From contig CAMOUZ010000079.1 in the NCBI GenBank assembly GCA_946626795.1, positions 1-5,640 on the forward strand: a DNA stretch of 5,640 nucleotides. Reading direction: 5' to 3'. Within the stretch, counting starts at the first letter, position 1. Each line of letters starts with the position of its first letter. The notes below the pieces were generated by a model. The model was not told the origin of the DNA. It saw only the letters and a list, made by a program, of their open reading frames with translations, and searched no databases. This document shows, piece after piece, positions 1 to 4,200 of the stretch. The DNA comes from an uncultured Clostridia bacterium (lineage in GTDB: Bacteria; Bacillota; Clostridia; Christensenellales; CAG-1252). Position numbers and translations under genes: made by a program.

Positions 1-144
1 ATGGATGATACGATCGCGGTCACGCCGGAACTCCGTGCGAAGAGGACAAGGCGGAACGGGGACTTCTCTCCCGCGAGTATTCTCCGAGAGAGTCGCATAT
101 TTCGACAAATATTGCTTCTCCATTTCCAAGTATCTTTCTTTCAT
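1..144 (-). CDS. dgt: Deoxyguanosinetriphosphate triphosphohydrolase-like protein, N-terminal 48 codons (runs off left edge)
   Basis: Reading the minus strand from the ATG at 144-142 gives an open frame to base 1. The peptide starts MKERYLEMEKQYLSKYA and ends RTEFRRDRDRIIH. The closing R-T-x-F-x-R-D-x-D-R-I-I-H pattern is the signature just before the HD domain in the Dgt / dGTPase-like family, where it normally continues as S-x-A-F-R-R-L. Family members are HD-domain metal-dependent phosphohydrolases that cleave dNTPs to the nucleoside plus triphosphate and so tune cytoplasmic dNTP pools. The metal-binding His/Asp residues would lie beyond the edge. The start is supported by a purine-rich ribosome-binding site a few bases upstream and by the typical family spacing of start to RDRDRIIH. 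In many Clostridia dgt precedes dnaG and rpoD, so those genes may follow off the left edge (inference). The family call is firm; substrate preference cannot be judged from 48 residues. Confidence 0.88.
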   Translation of the reverse strand, partial: MKERYLEMEKQYLSKYATLSENTRGREVPVPPCPLRTEFRRDRDRIIH

Positions 145-148
145 TTTT

Positions 149-160
149 CCCCCTTCTCCC
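149..160 (-). promoter_or_regulatory. Ribosome-binding site of dgt
   Basis: On the minus strand GGGAGAAGGGGG is followed by AAAA and then the ATG at 144. The AAGG core is 7 bases from the start codon. It fixes the dgt start and excludes an upstream extension. Confidence 0.65.
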
Positions 161-209
161 GACCTCCGAAACGTAGTCGCGAGCGCCCGAAAAGACGGCG
201 TTTTCATAG

Positions 210-238
210 CCTTTTTCGGCGTTTACGTACGAAAAAAG
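210..238 (-). other. Hairpin in the dgt leader
   Basis: The minus-strand RNA can form a 9-bp stem, CUUUUUUCG with CGAAAAAGG (one U-G pair), around an 11-base loop. It sits about 65 bases upstream of the dgt ATG and inside the leader predicted from the candidate promoter. The stem is A/U-rich and only moderately stable, and no U-tract follows it, so it is not a standard terminator. It may be a chance inverted repeat. Confidence 0.3.
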
Positions 239-260
239 ATATGCCGCCTACAATAGGGCT

Positions 261-288
261 ATTTAAGCATACCACGATACATTTTCAA
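261..288 (-). promoter_or_regulatory. Candidate sigma-A-type promoter for dgt, extended -10
   Basis: On the minus strand TTGAAA (288-283) is followed after 16 bases by TTAAAT (266-261), and the -10 box is preceded by TGC, an extended -10 element. The -35 matches 5 of 6 consensus bases and the -10 matches 4 of 6. Transcription would start near 254 and give a leader of about 110 bases before dgt. A second, poorer pair (TTGAAA at 327-322, TTAAAT at 306-301, 15-base spacer) lies just upstream. This rests on motif matching only. Confidence 0.38.
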
Positions 289-369
289 TTGCAAGCAAAA
301 ATTTAAGAAAAACAAACTATTTTTCAAGCGCGCCCAAAGGGCTGTTATACGGAAGAAAAAGCTTTTGCA

Positions 370-1119
370 TTATTTCCGAAGGGGATCCTCCTCTTCTCTT
401 TCCGCCGCGCGAAAAGCAAGGTCGTCAAGGGCATCCGCCTTCTCCTCCGATGCGGGCGTCTCTTTCTCGGGCTCGGGCGAAGCCTTGGGAATGGCGCCGC
501 CCTCGCTCCGTCTTCCTCTTTTATCGACGCCGAGGGCGATCCGAAGCGCCGTACAGATCACGGGACAGACCACCGTGCAAACGATGAGTTCTACGACGAA
601 ATTCGTCGCCAATACGCCTGCGAAAAACGCCCAAGTGATGGTGATGCTGCTCCCGTCGAAGGTGAAGGTCTTGCCGAAATAAAAGAGCGCCCATATGCCG
701 AGCACGAAGAGAGTATTCGTGCAGACGCCGACGACCGTCGCCGCAGTAGCGGCGACGCCGGTACCGATCTGTTCCGGACTTCTCCGAAGCAGCCTTTTCA
801 TTAATTTAAAGGTGAAATACGTTGTGATCGGGATGAGAATGCGCGGCAAGATGGAGACGGCGGGGTTTAAGAAAATGGGCGTGGTGATGCTCGGACGAAG
901 CACTGCTTTGAGCAGAGACGCCACGCCGAAAGAAACGCCCGTAAAAAGCCCCATTCCGAAGCCATTCACCGTGCTGGCTAGGCACACCGCAATGAGCGCG
1001 ATGGACGCCATATCCACGATGACGTGAGGAAAGGGCACCAACACAAACACCATAATGAATGCGAGGTAAATAGCGGCGGTAACGATGTCTTTGGTCTTGA
1101 TCTTAAATGCTTTTGTCAT
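370..1119 (-). CDS. Putative ECF-family transporter S component (substrate-binding membrane subunit) with acidic C-terminal tail
   Basis: The 249-residue protein is a compact integral membrane protein with about six hydrophobic helices, near residues 12-31, 33-50, 52-72, 84-107, 119-148 and 163-197. Helix 1 carries an A-x-x-x-A motif (Ala16-Ala20, in TAAIYLAF), the contact motif through which S components dock on EcfT. The stretch NPAVSILPRILIP (about 85-97) matches the conserved turn and helix of the general ECF S-component families, such as the folate/pantothenate-type group. S components bind a vitamin, cofactor precursor or metal and couple to an EcfT-EcfA-EcfA' ATPase module. None of those genes is in the window, so it probably uses a shared module encoded elsewhere (group II). 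The ligand cannot be inferred. Residues about 199-249 form a hydrophilic tail rich in Glu, Pro and Ala, longer than usual. The ATG at 1119 is chosen over a TTG 11 codons upstream because a good Shine-Dalgarno sequence precedes it. It follows the surface-protein gene by 81 bases and is probably co-transcribed with it. Confidence 0.72.
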   Translation of the reverse strand: MTKAFKIKTKDIVTAAIYLAFIMVFVLVPFPHVIVDMASIALIAVCLASTVNGFGMGLFTGVSFGVASLLKAVLRPSITTPIFLNPAVSILPRILIPITTYFTFKLMKRLLRRSPEQIGTGVAATAATVVGVCTNTLFVLGIWALFYFGKTFTFDGSSITITWAFFAGVLATNFVVELIVCTVVCPVICTALRIALGVDKRGRRSEGGAIPKASPEPEKETPASEEKADALDDLAFRAAEREEEDPLRK

Positions 1120-1126
1120 TTTTCGG

Positions 1127-1134
1127 TCCTTCTT
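1127..1134 (-). promoter_or_regulatory. Ribosome-binding site deciding the S-component start
   Basis: AAGAAGGA on the minus strand stands 7 bases before the ATG at 1119-1117. The alternative in-frame TTG at 1152-1150 has no comparable site upstream and would add a hydrophilic 11-residue extension encoded across this ribosome-binding site. The ATG is therefore preferred. Confidence 0.7.
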
Positions 1135-1168
1135 TGCTGTGTATTCGCGCAAGGCGTGTTTTCTTTTC

Positions 1169-1187
1169 GGGGAGCGGAATGCTCCCC
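1169..1187 (-). other. Perfect 7-bp GC-rich hairpin between the surface-protein and S-component genes
   Basis: GGGGAGC and GCTCCCC are separated by a 5-base loop, 13 bases after the stop codon of the large gene. On the minus strand the stem is followed by GAAAAGAAAA, not by a U-tract, so it does not look like an intrinsic terminator. On the plus strand the bases after it are CTGCTTTTCC, a poor T-tract. An intercistronic mRNA-stabilising or processing hairpin is a reasonable reading, because it would protect the 3' end of the upstream message while letting transcription continue. The stem is seen directly; the role is inferred. Confidence 0.5.
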
Positions 1188-1200
1188 CTGCTTTTCCTTA

Positions 1201-4200
1201 TCAGTCGTCTCCTTTGATCGGGTCGTCCGAGAGAAGACTCGAAAGATCCATATCCTCCGAAAATGCGCTCGGCGTCTCCGGCTTTGGGGGTTCCGCAGGC
1301 GAAGTTACGGGCGATTCTGCAAAGAGATCGGCTTGCGAGGAGACCTCTGCCGCCTTTGCGGGCGCCGGCTCCGTCTGCGAGGCTTCCTTTTTCGGCTCCG
1401 CTGCGGGAGCTTTCATTTCCTCCTTCGCCGTCTCCTTTTTCGGCTCGGCGGGCGCTTCCGCTTTCCCATCCTCGGGCTCTATGGCTTTCGGCTCGGCGGG
1501 CGCTTCCGTCTCGGGCTCTGCGGAGGATTCCGCTTTCGACTCCTCGGCGGGATTTTGCGTTTCGGAGCGGATATCTTCCTTCTCTCCTTCGGAAACGGCG
1601 GAGACTTCCTCCGCTTCCGCCTCTTTTTCCTTCCCATCCTCTTTGGGTTCGTCGGAGGTTTCTTCCTCCTCGTCCTCTTCGTCGTCATCGTCGTCATCGT
1701 CGTGCTTCTTTGATTTCTTCGCTTTCTTCGGTCTGCTCTTCCAGATCGCGCGATACTTGGTGAAGTAAAGAATCAGGAAGATCGCCGCGCCCAAGAAGAG
1801 GAGCACCGCGCCGCCGTAGATCAAGAGCTTTCCGGCGATGGTCTTCAAGAAGGTGGGCTGCTTGATGATGAGGATCGCTTCCTCTTCGTCCGTCTCGACA
1901 TTCTCGGTCAGGACCTCGCCGGACTCCGCATTCGCCACTTCGATGACGATGTCGGAATACGTGTATTTGCCGAGGCTCTCGCCCTCCGTCCTATTCGCCA
2001 CGATGGTGATCGTATAGGCGTCGCGAGCATAGTCGAAGTAATCCGAGATCTCTTCGCCTGTCTCGGGATCGAACGCCGTGAGCTCATAATTGATCGTCGG
2101 ATCGCTGTCGCCGATGGTCTTCGTCGTCGGGAGCAACGTGACTTTGATATTCACGCGTGCGACGTGGATCGACGAGGTAAAGGCGACGATATAATTGCTG
2201 TTCGCCGAAGCGAGCGCGAGAGCTGTCACCGCCTTCGAATTGCTGTCGTAACTGACCTTGCCCTGTTCATACGGGATCTTGGAGAGCTTATTATAGGAGA
2301 TATTGAGGCAATTCTCGATATAGTCCGAAATCTCCTTCGCCGTCGCGGTGGATTCATTCGGGACCGTCACGTTCGTCAAGCCGCCCAAAAGGTCACTGAG
2401 CTTGCCTTTCGTCAAGGTGAAGCATAGCACCGCTCTCGTATCGCCATAGAAGATGGTGTCGTCCTTCGAGGACTCATTTCCGCCGATCTCGCGCACGAGT
2501 TTCGCCTGCGTGAAGGAGCCGTCCTCATTGAAGTATCCGACCACCGCCGTTACTCTGGCGTCCGCTCTCGTCACGACGAGCGTGCCCTGCACGACGCGGA
2601 TGGCGTAGTTCTTCGCGACGTCCGCCCCGTTCTTATTCGAGAGGGTGAAGGAACCGCCCACTTTATACGTGCCGATATTCACATGCGCGTGATCGAGATC
2701 CGTAATGCTGTTTCCGTCCACGTCGTATGCGCCGACCTTCACGCCACCGCGGTCGATGACATATTGCGTCATATAGATATTCAGGAGGGTTCTGTCTTTC
2801 TCTAAGAGTCCTTCCACGCTGAATCCGGGCACATCCGAAAGGACGCCCGTGCCGTCATAACGCTTGGAGAGACCCGCGTCTTCCTCCTCGTCCCCCGCCG
2901 CGATCGTGATGGTGATGTACTTCGGCTGCACGACGATACAATTCATATCGCCGATGACGTCCACCTTCTCCCCTTCGAGATAGGCTTTCGCCGCGTCGGT
3001 ATTGATGGTAAGATCCGCAAGCTGGTTTTCGCCGACATTCAAGATGGCGTCGCCGTTATAGCTGATGACGATGCCGATATCCGCCAAGGTGGCGTCCGCT
3101 TTCTCCGCGCCGTTATGCAAAGCGGCGTAAAGATCTTTCACCGAGATACTGCCGTCGTCGATGATAACGGTGTATTTCAGCTTATCGCCCACGGCTTCTC
3201 CGTAAATGAGAATGGTCTGCGCAAGCGTGAGACGCACCTTCACGCGTTTGATCTCGAAAAGATGCTCTCTGTCCCACGAAACGTCGTAATAGTCCAGGAC
3301 GGAGACGGGCGCGGCGGGATCGCTGTAATCCAAGATATCATAGATCAAAGCGTATCTGCCAACAGTCTCGCCCGCTTCTCTCGACGCGACGATCTTATGC
3401 GACGTGCTCGCGAGCGTCGCAGAACCGGCGGCGCGCGTGATATCCGATTTCTCCTTCTTTCTGCCGAAGACTTTGCTGTTCTTTGCGTCGTCTGCCGTCA
3501 AAACGATCTTTCTCTTCGTAACGGTAAGGACGCCCGCCTGCTCGATGACGCGGAGCATATCGCCCGCAGAGGCTTCGTATTCGTCTTTATCCTCGCCTTC
3601 GGAAGCCAATTTGTAATTCTTATTCTTCTCCTTAGAGAAGAGGCAACGTACGCCGTACTTCGTCTCGGAGGGGATGAGCGACGCGCCGCCGCCGAAGACG
3701 ACCTTCTCGAAATAGAGGCTGTCGGAGATCGTGGCGACGACATTTCCGTTCTGATCCAAAACGTTGAGCGCCGTGAGATCCACCGCCTCGCCCTTGTACT
3801 CCACGGCATAACCGTTGATGCGCGGCGTATCGCCGTACGCGACGGTGAGCGCATTGAAGGTGACCTTGATCTCGGAAGGCTCGACGATATAATACGGGTC
3901 GCTGTTTCCTTCGCCCGCAAGGGTGATGAGGTAATTCGAGAGACGATCAAAAGCGGCTCTCTGCGAGACGATGATGCGATAATTGCCCACTTTATAGACG
4001 TCCGCATCCTCTCTCGTAAGGAGATTTCCGACCACTTCGTTATAAAGCTCGAAATCTTCTTCCACAAGTCCCGCCGCCGCGAGGTCCGCATTGGAAGGCA
4101 GGAAGGGATTCACCGCCACGCCGAACTGCGAGAGATAATCCACCCTCTTCGATCCGATTTCGAGACGGAGCGGACGCTTCGTGATCGTCGCTTTCACGCC

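Larger units (their letters stand above)
145..369 (-). other. Intergenic region between the S-component gene and dgt (no gene seen)
   Basis: This gap of 225 bases holds no convincing coding frame on either strand. The half next to the S-component stop (about 261-369) is AT-rich, with a candidate promoter at 261-288. The half next to dgt carries short inverted repeats, including the stem at 210-238 and a 5-bp stem with one bulged G near 181-199. I recognise no riboswitch or T-box. No strong intrinsic terminator for the S-component gene is visible: the only GC stem near its stop (332-342) has 4 bp and is distant from its T-tract. Confidence 0.6.

Noticed and set aside
1..306. Plus-strand open frame starting with ATG at base 1.
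   Set aside because: It overlaps the convincing dgt N-terminus codon for codon, and its ATG is the reverse of a His codon in RIIH. Its product is Arg/Pro/Phe-rich with no recognisable features.
306..342. Possible intrinsic terminator after the S-component gene (GCCC-TTT-GGGC stem, then T-rich sequence on the minus strand).
   Set aside because: The stem has only 4 bp and the T-tract starts well beyond it, with A-rich bases between. It is too weak to call.
1117..1152. Upstream TTG start for the S-component gene at 1152.
   Set aside because: It lacks a ribosome-binding site and would run the coding sequence through the strong AAGAAGGA site that serves the ATG at 1119.
1024..1768. Plus-strand open frames over the tail of the large gene, with long Ser runs or Gly/Phe/Arg-rich sequence.
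   Set aside because: They are mirror images of the low-complexity acidic tail (GAC/GAG triplets read backwards). They have no ribosome-binding site and overlap two well-supported minus-strand genes.
1201..1870. LPXTG sortase signal at the end of the large protein.
   Set aside because: No LPXTG-like motif precedes the transmembrane helix, and the hydrophilic tail after it is far too long for a sorting signal.
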